NCBI RefSeq assembly: GCF_015207735.1
Contig: NZ_JADEWG010000051.1
Location: forward strand, 1 to 41,866
From: [Phormidium] sp. LEGE 05292
GTDB lineage: Bacteria; Cyanobacteriota; Cyanobacteriia; Cyanobacteriales; Aerosakkonemataceae
Reading direction: 5' to 3'
DNA length: 41,866 bases
How positions within the stretch are numbered: position 1 is the first letter of the stretch; each line of letters starts with the position of its first letter. The translations under genes and the position numbers were made by a program. Positions 1 through 8,547 of this stretch are shown piece by piece. Below the pieces are notes generated by a model that was given only the letters and a program-made list of their open reading frames with translations, made no database searches and was not told the DNA's origin.

Positions 1-8
1 CCCCATCT

Positions 9-40
9 CCTTGTCCCCTTGTCCCCTTGTCCCCTTGTCC
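9..40. repeat. Octamer short tandem repeat (CCTTGTCC)x4
   Basis: Four exact copies of the 8-bp unit CCTTGTCC stand immediately upstream of the first gene. Short tandem repeats of this kind are common in spacers of filamentous cyanobacteria. The same core, on the other strand, recurs around 2747-2762 beside the MITE-like element. Confidence 0.85.
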
Positions 41-50
41 CTTTATCTAT

Positions 51-1499
51 ATGCTTGATTATGATTTAGTGGTAATTGGTGGTAGTCCAGCTGGAATTTA
101 TGCTGCTGTTAAAGCAACTCATTCTAATGCTCGTGTTGCTTTGGTAGCTTCTCCATTATTAGGTTCTACTTGGTCAGAATCTAGTTCTAAATATAATAAA
201 GCTCTGACTTATATAGGAAAAGTGGCGCGAACGCTGGAAGATGCGGCTATATTTGGTTGGTCTAATAAGGAACAGCTAAATAGAAGTTTAGAATTTGGCG
301 AAACTATAAAGTGGGCGAAAGGAATAGTTGCTAGTTTAGATGAAAATTATTCTCCAGCTGTGTTGGCTTCTTTGGGAGTTGATGTAATTTTTGGGGAAGG
401 GGAATTTTGTCGCCATGCTCCTGATTTTGCTTTTGCGGTTAAAGACCAATATTTGCGATCGCGCAAGTACTTAATCGCCACTAATTCTACTCCAGTTATT
501 CCCGAAATAGAAGGTTTAGAAAGTGCTGGTTATCTGACTCCTGATAGCATCTGGCAATTGGCAAATGTTGAACTACCAAAAAGCTTAATTGTTATTGGTA
601 ACGATCCGGTAGGTGTGGAACTGGCACAAACTTTTTCTCGGTTGGGGACACAGGTTTCTCTTGTAGTCAGTAGTTCCCATATTTTAGCTAAGGAAGATCG
701 CGAAGCTGCTCTTTTAATTCAGTCGCAATTAGAAGCTGAAGGTATTCAAATTTTTACAGAATATCATGTAACTCAAGTTAGATGGTTACAAGATAAAAAG
801 TGGATTCAAGCGGGAAATAAAGCGATCGATGCTGATGAAATTTTAATTACTACTGAATTCCAGCCTAATACTTCTGCTTTAAATTTAGATGCTGTGGGTG
901 TCAAGTGCAATAGTCAGGGCATTATAGTTAACTCAAAACTCCAAACTACTAATCACCGGATTTATGCCTGTGGTGACGTTTTGGGTGGATATCGCTTTCC
1001 TCATATTGCTAATTATGAGGCGCAAATAGCTTTAAAAAATCTGCGAACTTTCCCAAATTCCCAAGTTGATTATCGCTATATTCCTTGGGCAATTCTTTCC
1101 GATCCCGAATTGGCAAGGGTAGGTTTGACTGAAGCTCAAGCGAAACGCCGTTATGCTGATGTTTTGCTGACACGCCGCTATTTCAAAATGGTTGATAAGG
1201 CTCAAATTCGCGGTGAAACTACAGGTTTTTGTAAAGTGATTACTCTGAGCAATGGCGAAATTCTCGGCGCTCATATTGTGGGTGCTGAAGCTAGTGAGCT
1301 AATTCATGTCTTTGCTTTGGCTATGCAGCAAAAGTTGAAAATTAAGGCGATCGCTAATCTCACTCCCATCTTCCCGACTTTATCCGAAATTAACTGCCAA
1401 ACTGCTGCTGATTGGCAATATTACCACCAATTCCCAAACTCCTCTAAACCAAACCTATGGGAAGGGTTTTTGAATTTAGTTCGCTCTTGGTTTAATTGA
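51..1499 (+). CDS. FAD/NAD(P)-dependent oxidoreductase, mercuric-reductase/lipoamide-dehydrogenase fold, lacking redox cysteines
   Basis: The 482-residue protein has the fold order of class I pyridine nucleotide-disulfide reductases: an FAD-binding start (VVIGGSPAG, residues 7-15), a second NAD(P)-binding Rossmann segment (SLIVIGNDPVGVELA, about 177-191), an FAD motif near IYACGDV, and a C-terminal dimerisation domain. The first helix normally carries GGTCxNxGCxPSK. Here the matching stretch is GSTWSESSSKYNK, with Trp41 and Ser46 where the two cysteines should be. The C-terminal HPTxxE motif reads FPTLSE, so the catalytic base His is Phe441. It should therefore bind FAD and nucleotide but cannot run disulfide chemistry; its substrate is unknown. 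I chose ATG at 51 because the upstream TTG at 27 would translate the octamer repeat. Confidence 0.85.
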   Translation: MLDYDLVVIGGSPAGIYAAVKATHSNARVALVASPLLGSTWSESSSKYNKALTYIGKVARTLEDAAIFGWSNKEQLNRSLEFGETIKWAKGIVASLDENYSPAVLASLGVDVIFGEGEFCRHAPDFAFAVKDQYLRSRKYLIATNSTPVIPEIEGLESAGYLTPDSIWQLANVELPKSLIVIGNDPVGVELAQTFSRLGTQVSLVVSSSHILAKEDREAALLIQSQLEAEGIQIFTEYHVTQVRWLQDKKWIQAGNKAIDADEILITTEFQPNTSALNLDAVGVKCNSQGIIVNSKLQTTNHRIYACGDVLGGYRFPHIANYEAQIALKNLRTFPNSQVDYRYIPWAILSDPELARVGLTEAQAKRRYADVLLTRRYFKMVDKAQIRGETTGFCKVITLSNGEILGAHIVGAEASELIHVFALAMQQKLKIKAIANLTPIFPTLSEINCQTAADWQYYHQFPNSSKPNLWEGFLNLVRSWFN

Positions 1500-1610
1500 T
1501 AAGGCAGAAACCAGAAAGAATGAAAAAATGCAAAATGTTATAAGCTTTTTGTATAGTTTGGCGAATGATAAAAGAAGCGAAATCAGCTTGTGTTTGGGCG
1601 GTTTTTGGCG

Positions 1611-1679
1611 TATAATTTAGATAATGGGAATATTGACTAAAATAGTATTTTTACAAATATTCCCATTATCTAAATTATA
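1611..1679. repeat. Perfect 24-bp inverted repeat (hairpin, 21-nt loop)
   Basis: The arm at 1611-1634 is exactly complementary to 1656-1679. The arms are AT-rich with a GGG/CCC centre (TAATGGGAATATT against AATATTCCCATTA). It lies 112 bp after the flavoprotein stop and about 90 bp before the next gene. It could terminate transcription in either direction or be a small palindromic mobile repeat. The rest of this spacer shows nothing else I can identify. Confidence 0.85.
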
Positions 1680-1771
1680 AAGTTAAAAGGGCAAAAAAAC
1701 AATCCCAAAGGACGAAAAAATAAAAATTTTTTTATTAAATTTAAGAATTTTTTCAACAATTTGATTAACCA

Positions 1772-2491
1772 ATGTGGTATGCGGGAGAGCTAATTAGGAC
1801 GGGGAGAATAGGATTAGGAATTGACGATCCGGGATTACTTTATGGGGCGACAGTTTTCACAACTTTAAGAGTTTATCATCATTCGTTGGATGATGGGAGA
1901 ACGAACTGGAAAGGACACTTGCATCGCCTAAGCAACAGCATTCAAACATTCGGCTGGCAAGAGCCGAATTGGGAGAGCATCAGACAAGGTGCAGAAATAT
2001 TGCAGAAGGAGTTTCCCGTATTAAGAATTACAATTTTTCCCGATGGCAGAGAATGGATAGTGGGGCGGGATTTACCGTCAGATTTAGTGGAGAGACAACA
2101 GCAGGGTATAGTTGCTTGGTTAGCAGAAGGAGCAGAATTTAGGCGCAGTTTAGCAGACCATAAAACAGGCAATTATTTAACTGCTTGGCTAGCATTGAAT
2201 CAAGCGAAAAAGTATGGAGCCAAGGAAGCGATACTAATAGATGAATCTGGCAATTGGTTAGAAACCAGCACCGGAAATCTTTGGGGATGGCAAGATGGGA
2301 GATGGTGGACACCGCCATTAACGGCGGGAATTTTACCAGGATTAATGCGAGAGCAGTTAATGGATTGGCTGAAAAGCCAAAATCAGATCGTTGAGGAAGA
2401 ACCTTGGACACCCGATCTAGTATTGGGGATGGAAGCGATCGCTTACAGTAACAGTGTCGTCGAAGTCGTACCCATTCATAGGGTGATTTGA
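1772..2491 (+). CDS. Class IV aminotransferase, aminodeoxychorismate lyase (PabC)-like
   Basis: The 239-residue protein belongs to the fold-type IV PLP enzymes (BCAT, D-amino acid transaminase, 4-amino-4-deoxychorismate lyase). The start WYAGELI...GLLYGATVFTTLRVYH is the family N-terminus. The PLP Schiff-base lysine is probably Lys131 in HKTGNYLTAW. The cofactor-contacting glutamate and glycine are in LETSTGNLW (Glu164), followed by PPLTAGILPGLMR. The motifs and length fit aminodeoxychorismate lyase, which makes p-aminobenzoate for folate, better than a branched-chain transaminase, but the specificity is not settled by these residues. The gene stands alone on this strand. Its stop codon lies only 11 bp before the terminal repeat of the MITE-like element. 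Confidence 0.8.
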   Translation: MWYAGELIRTGRIGLGIDDPGLLYGATVFTTLRVYHHSLDDGRTNWKGHLHRLSNSIQTFGWQEPNWESIRQGAEILQKEFPVLRITIFPDGREWIVGRDLPSDLVERQQQGIVAWLAEGAEFRRSLADHKTGNYLTAWLALNQAKKYGAKEAILIDESGNWLETSTGNLWGWQDGRWWTPPLTAGILPGLMREQLMDWLKSQNQIVEEEPWTPDLVLGMEAIAYSNSVVEVVPIHRVI

Positions 2492-2502
2492 GGGACAAGG
2501 GG

Positions 2503-2746
2503 TTCAGGGGGTGACAACGGGGCTGAAACGCTTTTGAATCAAGCTTTTAGGCTGGTTACACTACCCAAAAAAATTCAGCTTATTGACAGGCTTATTGATA
2601 ATGAATAGGCAGACTTTGAGCCTAAAAGGACTTTAATACGTTGTCTAGTCCTTAAATAGGCTCAAAGTCTGCCTATATTTTAAGGGAAGAGGAAAAGCTG
2701 AAACTATTGGTATTCATGAGTTTTGGCTCCGTTGTCACCCCCTGAA
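2503..2746. mobile_element. MITE-like element, 244 bp, 18-bp perfect terminal inverted repeats
   Basis: The ends ttcagggggtgacaacgg (2503-2520) and its exact complement (2729-2746) bracket a non-coding core. The core itself folds into a long stem: 2606-2632 pairs with about 2647-2675 around a short loop, with one small bulge. The 9-bp word GACAAGGGG directly flanks both ends (2494-2502 and 2747-2755), as a target-site duplication would. A caution is that the right flank runs into a further GACAAGGGG-type repeat, so part of that match could be low-complexity DNA. There is no transposase, so any mobility would be in trans. Confidence 0.75.
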
Positions 2747-2799
2747 GACAAGGGGACAAGGGGAATTTTTACTTCTGCCTTCTTTCTGCCTTTCTTCCC

Positions 2800-2865
2800 T
2801 TCTGCCTTCTGCCTTCTGCCTTCTGCCTTCTGCCTTTCCCAGTCCCCAGTCCCCATTCCCCAGTC
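2800..2865. repeat. Heptamer short tandem repeats (TTCTGCC)x5 then (CCCAGTC)x4
   Basis: Five exact TTCTGCC units fill 2800-2834. Four CCCAGTC-type units follow at 2838-2865, the third reading CCCATTC. The second set resembles the CCCCA(A/G)T class of cyanobacterial short tandemly repeated repetitive sequences. The 140 bp between here and ftsH show no other repeat and should hold the ftsH promoter. Confidence 0.8.
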
Positions 2866-3004
2866 CTTTTCTCATATTTAGACTGAAAAACTGCGAAATT
2901 CCATACCTGATATGTTGCGAATTTCTCAGATAGGTTAAGATAAATTAACATAAGAGTACGCAATAAAGCCTGAACGATAAAAAACCTTGGAGGATTGACC
3001 AAGA

Positions 3005-4852
3005 GTGAATAAGCAGTGGAGAAATGCAGGGCTATATGCACTGCTAGCCTTAGTAGTAGTTGCATTGGCAACAGCTTTTTTTGACAAACAACCCCAAACT
3101 AGAGAGACTTGGCGCTACAGCCAGTTGATCCAGGCAGTTGAAAGCAAAAGAGTAGCAAAAGTCAGTATTAGTGCCGATCGATCCTTTGCCCGTCTGACAG
3201 ATCCAGACGATCCGAAAGGCAAAACAGTTATAGTCAACCTCCCCAACGATCCCGATCTAATCAACTTTTTAACTAAGAACAACGTTGACATCTCAGTTTT
3301 ACCACCAGCTGATGATGCTTTCTGGTTGAGAGCACTCAGCAGTTTATTCTTCCCGATCTTACTTTTAGTCGGACTGTTCTTTTTACTCAGACGCGCTCAA
3401 AATGGGCCAGGTTCGCAGGCGATGAACTTTGGTAAGTCGAAGGCGCGTGTACAAATGGAACCACAAACTCAAGTTACTTTTGGGGATGTGGCGGGTATTG
3501 ACCAAGCGAAACTGGAACTTAACGAAGTTGTAGACTTTTTGAAGAATGCCGATCGCTTTACCGCAGTCGGTGCGAAAATTCCCAAAGGCGTACTCTTGGT
3601 TGGCCCTCCGGGAACTGGTAAAACTTTGTTAGCTCGTGCGGTAGCTGGGGAAGCTGGCGTTCCTTTCTTCAGCATTTCCGGTTCTGAGTTCGTAGAAATG
3701 TTCGTCGGCGTGGGTGCTTCCCGCGTCCGCGACTTGTTTGAACAAGCGAAAGCTAACGCACCTTGTATCGTATTTATTGATGAAATTGATGCGGTCGGTC
3801 GTCAGCGTGGTGCTGGTTTAGGCGGTGGTAATGATGAACGGGAACAAACCTTAAACCAACTACTTACTGAAATGGATGGTTTTGAGGGTAACACTGGCAT
3901 CATTATTATTGCAGCTACCAACCGTCCTGATGTATTGGATGCAGCGTTAATGCGTCCCGGTCGTTTTGACCGTCAAGTAGTGGTAGACCGTCCTGACTTT
4001 GCGGGACGTTTGGAAATTCTGAAAGTTCATGCTCGTGGCAAGACTTTAGCGCAAGATGTAGACTTGGAAAGAATTGCCCGTCGGACTCCAGGTTTTACTG
4101 GTGCAGATTTGTCTAACTTGCTCAACGAAGCGGCAATTTTGGCAGCAAGACGCAATTTGACGGAAATCTCTATGGATGAAGTCAATGATGCGATCGATCG
4201 CGTACTAGCAGGCCCGGAAAAGAAAGACCGGATGATGAGCGAAAAACGCAAAGCAGTAGTAGCTTATCACGAAGCTGGTCACGCAGTTGTTGGTGCTTTA
4301 ATGCCTGACTTTGACCCAGTACAAAAGATTAGCATTATTCCTCGCGGTCAAGCTGGTGGGATTACATGGTTTACTCCCAGTGAAGATAGACTAGATTCTG
4401 GTTTATTGAGCCGTTCTTACCTGCAAAACCGGATGGCGATGTTGTTGGGTGGACGAGTAGCAGAAGAAATCATCTTCGGTGAAGAAGAGGTGACTACTGG
4501 TGCTTCGAGTGACTTGCAGCAAGTAGCTAGGGTAGCACGTCAGATGGTGATGCGCTTTGGCATGAGCGATCGGGTCGGACAAGTTGCTCTCGGTCGTCAG
4601 CAAGGTAATATGTTCTTAGGCAGAGATATCATGTCAGAACGTGATTTCTCCGAAGAAACAGCAGCGTTGGTAGATGAAGAAGTTCGGATTTTAGTTGATG
4701 AAGCTTACAAACGAGCTAAGGATGTGTTAGTTAGTAACCGTGCTTTGCTGGATCAGTTATCAGCTTTGTTAATTGAAAAAGAAACTGTAGACGCTGATGA
4801 GTTGCAAGAAATCTTGGCAGACAGTGATGTGAAAATGGCTTCTTTAGCTTAG
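3005..4852 (+). CDS. ftsH: ATP-dependent zinc metalloprotease FtsH
   Basis: This membrane-anchored AAA+ protease degrades damaged membrane proteins; in cyanobacteria FtsH hexamers are central to photosystem II repair. The 615 residues show two transmembrane segments (about 8-25 and 109-128) flanking a short lumenal loop, Walker A GPPGTGKT at 200-207, Walker [13 protein letters not shown], a second region of homology ending MRPGRFDRQ, and the zinc site HEAGH at 422-426. The start is GTG at 3005, supported by a GGAGG box at 2989-2993. Length and N-terminus look closest to the roughly 616-residue cyanobacterial FtsH3 type, though paralog assignment needs a tree. The gene is complete and monocistronic with its own terminator. 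Confidence 0.97.
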   Translation: MNKQWRNAGLYALLALVVVALATAFFDKQPQTRETWRYSQLIQAVESKRVAKVSISADRSFARLTDPDDPKGKTVIVNLPNDPDLINFLTKNNVDISVLPPADDAFWLRALSSLFFPILLLVGLFFLLRRAQNGPGSQAMNFGKSKARVQMEPQTQVTFGDVAGIDQAKLELNEVVDFLKNADRFTAVGAKIPKGVLLVGPPGTGKTLLARAVAGEAGVPFFSISGSEFVEMFVGVGASRVRDLFEQAKANAPCIVFIDEIDAVGRQRGAGLGGGNDEREQTLNQLLTEMDGFEGNTGIIIIAATNRPDVLDAALMRPGRFDRQVVVDRPDFAGRLEILKVHARGKTLAQDVDLERIARRTPGFTGADLSNLLNEAAILAARRNLTEISMDEVNDAIDRVLAGPEKKDRMMSEKRKAVVAYHEAGHAVVGALMPDFDPVQKISIIPRGQAGGITWFTPSEDRLDSGLLSRSYLQNRMAMLLGGRVAEEIIFGEEEVTTGASSDLQQVARVARQMVMRFGMSDRVGQVALGRQQGNMFLGRDIMSERDFSEETAALVDEEVRILVDEAYKRAKDVLVSNRALLDQLSALLIEKETVDADELQEILADSDVKMASLA

Positions 4853-4872
4853 TTAGATTAAAGAGTGATTTC

Positions 4873-4915
4873 AAAGGGGTAATTCAGGTTTTTCCAGAAT
4901 TACTCCTTTTTTTTT
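4873..4915 (+). terminator. Rho-independent terminator of ftsH
   Basis: The stem aaaggggtaattc (4873-4885) pairs with gaattactccttt (4897-4909), with one G-U pair, around an 11-nt loop. It runs into an uninterrupted T tract. It lies 21 bp after the ftsH stop codon. Confidence 0.85.
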
Positions 4916-5022
4916 GAACCGCAAAGAGCGCAAAGAACGCGAAGAAAGAAGAAGAGAGGCGGAAGAAGGTCAAGGGTGAATTTGGGATAAAATACTTTTT
5001 ACAGGTTACAAGGAACTAAACC

Positions 5023-5229
5023 GTGACTATTTGGGTAAACGAACAGATCGATCCATCGGGTATTATCTATTCTTGCATTGCTACTTGTAACGAAGAGCAA
5101 GCCAAAGATTGCCATAAATCATTTCAAGATAATTTGACGGAAGAGCAAAAGTCCGCAGGTTGGGTGGTGCGTTTGCGAACTGTAGAATCATGGGATGAAG
5201 TGCCAGTTAGTGCTTTGAAATTGAATTAA
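5023..5229 (+). CDS. Small conserved hypothetical protein, 68 residues
   Basis: I do not recognise a named family. The protein is soluble and slightly acidic, with no signal peptide or membrane segment, and has two cysteines close together (YSCIATCNEEQAKDC). It begins with GTG at 5023, preceded by an AAGGA box about 10 bp upstream, which supports real translation. It follows the ftsH terminator on the same strand and ends before a spacer containing a HIP1 site, so it is probably its own transcription unit. Its composition resembles neighbouring core genes rather than random sequence. Confidence 0.6.
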   Translation: MTIWVNEQIDPSGIIYSCIATCNEEQAKDCHKSFQDNLTEEQKSAGWVVRLRTVESWDEVPVSALKLN

Positions 5230-5350
5230 GTTAGCAATTGGCGATCGCTAACAGTTAAAATATCTATATCTCGAAGACTTAAACAAGTTGTCATAGCTTA
5301 ATGAGTGCGATCGCACATCAATTGATTCTAAAATTTAGAAATGAAATTAC

Positions 5351-5698
5351 TTACAAAGGCAAATATTGAACTCGATTAACAAATTCTTCCAACTCACCCA
5401 GTTTAGCAATTATTTCCAAATCGCGAATACAATCACCAATGGAAACGCGAGACTGACGAGCAAAAATCACACCTGAAAAGTTTATTCCTTCAGCTTGACG
5501 GCGTTTTGCTTCAATTAAAAAATCTTGGTCTTGGGAAAACATAACTCGTCCAAGTTCTGTAGATCGATCAAGTAAAATAGTATCTGGAGTTCCAGCACGT
5601 CCATCTTCTTGAATAGTTAAAACATCAATATCTCGCAGACGTAAACCAACTGTAATAGCTGAATGTATGTGTTCATCCATGTAAAGTGCTAGACTCAT
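5351..5698 (-). CDS. DUF5615 family PIN-like toxin
   Basis: The 115-residue protein begins MSLALYMDEHIHSAITVGLR, the typical start of DUF5615 proteins, which are small PIN-like nucleases. Conserved acidic residues that could bind metal are Asp8/Glu9 and the cluster in FSQDQDFL after the second strand; a third lies in RAGTPDTILLD. The ATG overlaps the last codons of the upstream DUF433 gene by 4 bp (ATGA type), so the two are translationally coupled. The pair matches the usual DUF433-DUF5615 toxin-antitoxin arrangement, with this gene as the presumed RNA-cleaving toxin. The function is inferred from the family. Confidence 0.8.
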   Translation of the reverse strand: MSLALYMDEHIHSAITVGLRLRDIDVLTIQEDGRAGTPDTILLDRSTELGRVMFSQDQDFLIEAKRRQAEGINFSGVIFARQSRVSIGDCIRDLEIIAKLGELEEFVNRVQYLPL

Positions 5699-6012
5699 TT
5701 CAATAACCCTTGAGCACGTAATCTAGCAGCAAAAGGAGATTCGCCAGCTTCAATTTCTGCTTGTTTAATATAATCTTCTCGTCGCTTGATTTCTGCATCG
5801 AGTTCTTGTTTATGATCCCAATAATAAGCTAAGGCAGAAAGAATTTGGCTCATGGTTAAATAGCGATGATTTAAGTGTAATTCGGCTGGACTCCAACCAT
5901 AAGCTATTTGAGCTTCTACCAATTCAACTATTTTCATCGTAGTTCCGGCTATAATAGGAACATTATCATCATTTAGTTCTATATATTTGTAATCAGTTTT
6001 TGTGAGTGTCAT
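5695..6012 (-). CDS. DUF433 family antitoxin
   Basis: The 105-residue protein fits DUF433, a winged-helix-like family that usually accompanies PIN-like toxins. The core motif is DNVPIIAGTTMKIVELVEAQIAYGWSPAELHLNHRYLT, split here over residues 15-53, followed by a helical region with YYWDHKQELDAEI. The charged C-terminal tail (about 70-105) is the likely toxin-binding part. It is the first gene of a two-gene operon, upstream of and overlapping the DUF5615 gene. Such antitoxins usually repress their own promoter, which here would lie between 6013 and about 6080. Confidence 0.8.
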   Translation of the reverse strand: MTLTKTDYKYIELNDDNVPIIAGTTMKIVELVEAQIAYGWSPAELHLNHRYLTMSQILSALAYYWDHKQELDAEIKRREDYIKQAEIEAGESPFAARLRAQGLLK

Positions 6013-6136
6013 AGTTCCTGCTTTGTTGATTGGCTCTTAAATAAGATGTTTCTATTATAATAGAACCGTAATTATCCTTTCTTTGCATATATCTGAACTA
6101 TTGGATACAGGTTAAAAAATTACCCAAAAATTTTAC

Positions 6137-6353
6137 TGTAGGGGCGAAGCATTCGGGCGACAATATTTCTGGATAATCAACAATTTACATTCCCGAATGC
6201 TTCGCCCTCCCCCCGCGACAATTTATATGAACAAACATTTTTGTTTTCACATCAAAACAGGGCGTTCGCGTAGCGTGCCGTAGGCATTAGCATTTGGACA
6301 TAAATATTTTAGTTATGCCACATAAATTGTCGCCCAAATGCTTCGCCCCTACA
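6137..6353. repeat. Composite palindromic element, copy A (217 bp), with 28-bp terminal inverted repeats
   Basis: The left end 6137-6164 begins TGTAGGGGCGAAGCATTC. The right end 6326-6353 is its complement with one mismatch. Inside, the word C(G/A)ACAATT recurs 38 bp apart (6178 and 6216), and an inverted CGAATGCTTCGCCCT core lies at 6193-6207. A separate cyanobacterial repeat (GTTCGCGTAGCGTGCCGTAG) sits in the middle at about 6264-6283. The element ends 4 bp from the stop codon of the decayed NACHT gene. Copies B and C lie at 31928 and 36526. Confidence 0.85.
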
Positions 6354-6357
6354 ATTC

Positions 6358-8454
6358 CTACAAATTTTCCATCATTTTCTCTCTGATCCAACCGACAATA
6401 TCTGCGATTAAATTTGGTTGAGTCGGTGAAAATGTTTGCAACCCAAATTCCCCGGTTTCCCATACTACACAAATCGCGCCATCAAATTTGCTCAATGCTG
6501 TCAGAAATGTATCGCTAAATCCTGTGGGTGTGGCTGTGAGTGCTGTGGAATCGTAGCAGATGAAAAACAGGGGATTTTCGCGGCTTCGGCGCAGGTAATT
6601 CCAATAAAGTTTGAGTTTTTGCATTGTTTCTGGATACCCATTCTGCCACTCTGGACAATTTTGATTTAGCATCAGGTCGTAAATTTCTGGGGCGGGGTTT
6701 TCGGGGTCGATGAATTGGTGTGTGTCGATGCAAATTAGCTTTACTTTGCTGCATAATTCGGGTTGATTGTTAATAGCTTCGGCAAGGACTTGGGGTAAGT
6801 TTGCTATGTTGAGGTTTGCTGTTGCGGTGTTGGTAAGGTGTTTTGGTGCCAAGCTTGATAGAAGTCGGGGTAGGGGAGGTTTTGGGCATAGTGCCAGAGT
6901 ACATCGTAGCAATGACCGTAAGTATTATAAGTGTCAAGCGTGTTATTGGTGTAAACTCGATCCAAAATCCCCATTTTAAGACCTGTAACAACTGATGGGA
7001 ACAATTCAATTCGGTTACAAAATTTTTTGCTCAGAAGAAGCTTACTTAGGCTCCTAACAGCATCCTCACGTTCTTTCCTATCTTTACTTAGGTGTATAAA
7101 ATTAATTAACAGATTTACTATTTTTTGAGGTTTGGAGTTCAAAACGTCTATGTCAAAATTTCCTAACCCTAGTATTTCTAACCTAGATATGACTGAAGTA
7201 AAACTAATCTCATCATTATCATCATTGTAAGGTTCAGGAAAAATTAATGTGACAGGTACTTCAGGTGCAACTTGCTTAAGACGGTGAGCAGCAAAATCAT
7301 TAACCCATGTCCCTAGCAAATTTTTCAGGACTTTAATAGCTTCAGACTGCTCAGATTCAGTCTTAGTTAATATAGAAGCCGTTAGGTAGCGTATATATTC
7401 ATCCTGACTAATCAAAAATTGTTTTAGAATACTGCTCAATTCTGAATTTAAAACTCTAACTTTTGCTAAACATCCAATGATATTAGCCTGCTCATCATGA
7501 TAATTGCTGGTACTTAATAGTTGAATTAGCGTTATAAGGTAGCGCTGCTTTTAGCCATTTATCGAGTAAAAAATATTCCAGAAATTGCTGCTTGGGATTG
7601 ATTTCTGGTAAATCTGCCAAGGATATTGAAATGGGAAAATATGGGGTATTTTCTGGCACCCAAAAAGCAATTTTCCGTAACAACGTAGTTTTTCCCGCCC
7701 CAGGTTCGCCAATAATAGCTATGCGCTTACCGTTATGCTTACCTTTCCCGTCTTTGACGATATCCAACAAAAACTGTTCGTGTTCAAAACGCTGCTTTTC
7801 TTCATATTCTGGCTCGTACAGGCGCGAACCTTGCTCTGGTAGAATTTCCTCACATTGCTTGTCGGGTTTTTTGCGTTCTACTAATGCTAGCGGTACGTGG
7901 ATTTCATCTAAATCAAAGTATTCATCCTCATCGCGCATCAGCTGATTTGTAGTTAGCTTTTGCTGTTTTTCAGCTTCCAACATGGCGAGGCAAACTTTTC
8001 GCCAGTCAACTTCTATAGTTTCGTTGCGATTTAACTTTGCCCGATCGCTTTCGGACGATGCCAGTCATATAATCGTTTGGTTTATGCTGTTGATAAAACC
8101 TTGGTTAACAACACCTTTTTCTAACAGCTTAGAGAAATTTTGGATTGTCGGCTGTACCGTTTGGGCAAGTTTAGGATTTGTGGTGGCTGCTGCTGCCAAT
8201 TCGATTAATATTTGTTTCAGTTCGTCATTGCGATCGCTTACAGATTGCAATTCTAATATTACTCGATCGTCATTCAACGCTTGCTCTGGCGCAAGTTCGA
8301 TCGCACTCGCCGTATCTGGAGACTCGTCCTTGAGTAAAGACCAAAACTGGCGAACCCTTCCCGTTACGGCATCTCCAATATTTTCTCCGGTTTTTTCCAG
8401 GGCTTTGGTTGCGAGTACGGTTGCGATCGCAGTAAATATAGTAATAGGTTCCAT
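6358..8454 (-). pseudogene. Decayed NACHT (NLR-like) NTPase gene
   Basis: Read from 8454 down, the gene starts with a helical, Ala/Thr-rich N-terminal domain (129 codons) that stops at a TGA at 8065-8067. The same frame then continues through VDWRKVCLAMLEAEKQQ into the NACHT P-loop IIGEPGAGKTTLL and ends at 7495. A frame change follows, at which the rest of NACHT and much of the helical repeat region, about 400-600 residues, is missing compared with the intact paralog at 33065-36484. HEAT-like sequence resumes from about 7505 and runs to CYDVLWHYAQNLPYPDFYQAWHQ. A further frameshift near 6828-6842 precedes the conserved C-terminal domain (LICIDTHQF...NPAPEIYDLMLNQ), which ends at 6358. Three independent lesions make this a pseudogene, though the N-terminal and P-loop pieces could still be translated. 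Confidence 0.88.
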
Positions 8455-8547
8455 GTGTAAATTCGATACAATCAGCTAATTATTACCTATTCTACTTATG
8501 GTGTTGAGCGATCGCACCAACAACCGCTTTCAATTGTCCTTTTTCTC

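Noticed and set aside
2139-2498. Minus-strand frame of 119 codons over the aminotransferase gene
   Set aside because: It overlaps a gene with clear PLP-enzyme motifs and has no ribosome site or conserved pattern.
2769-3071. Minus-strand frame of 100 codons upstream of ftsH
   Set aside because: Its C-terminal half is only the translation of heptamer repeats, and it overlaps the ftsH start.
7592-8479. Frames on the plus strand across the NACHT pseudogene (for example 7982-8479, 165 codons)
   Set aside because: The minus strand carries recognisable NACHT-family sequence; the plus-strand products show no family features.
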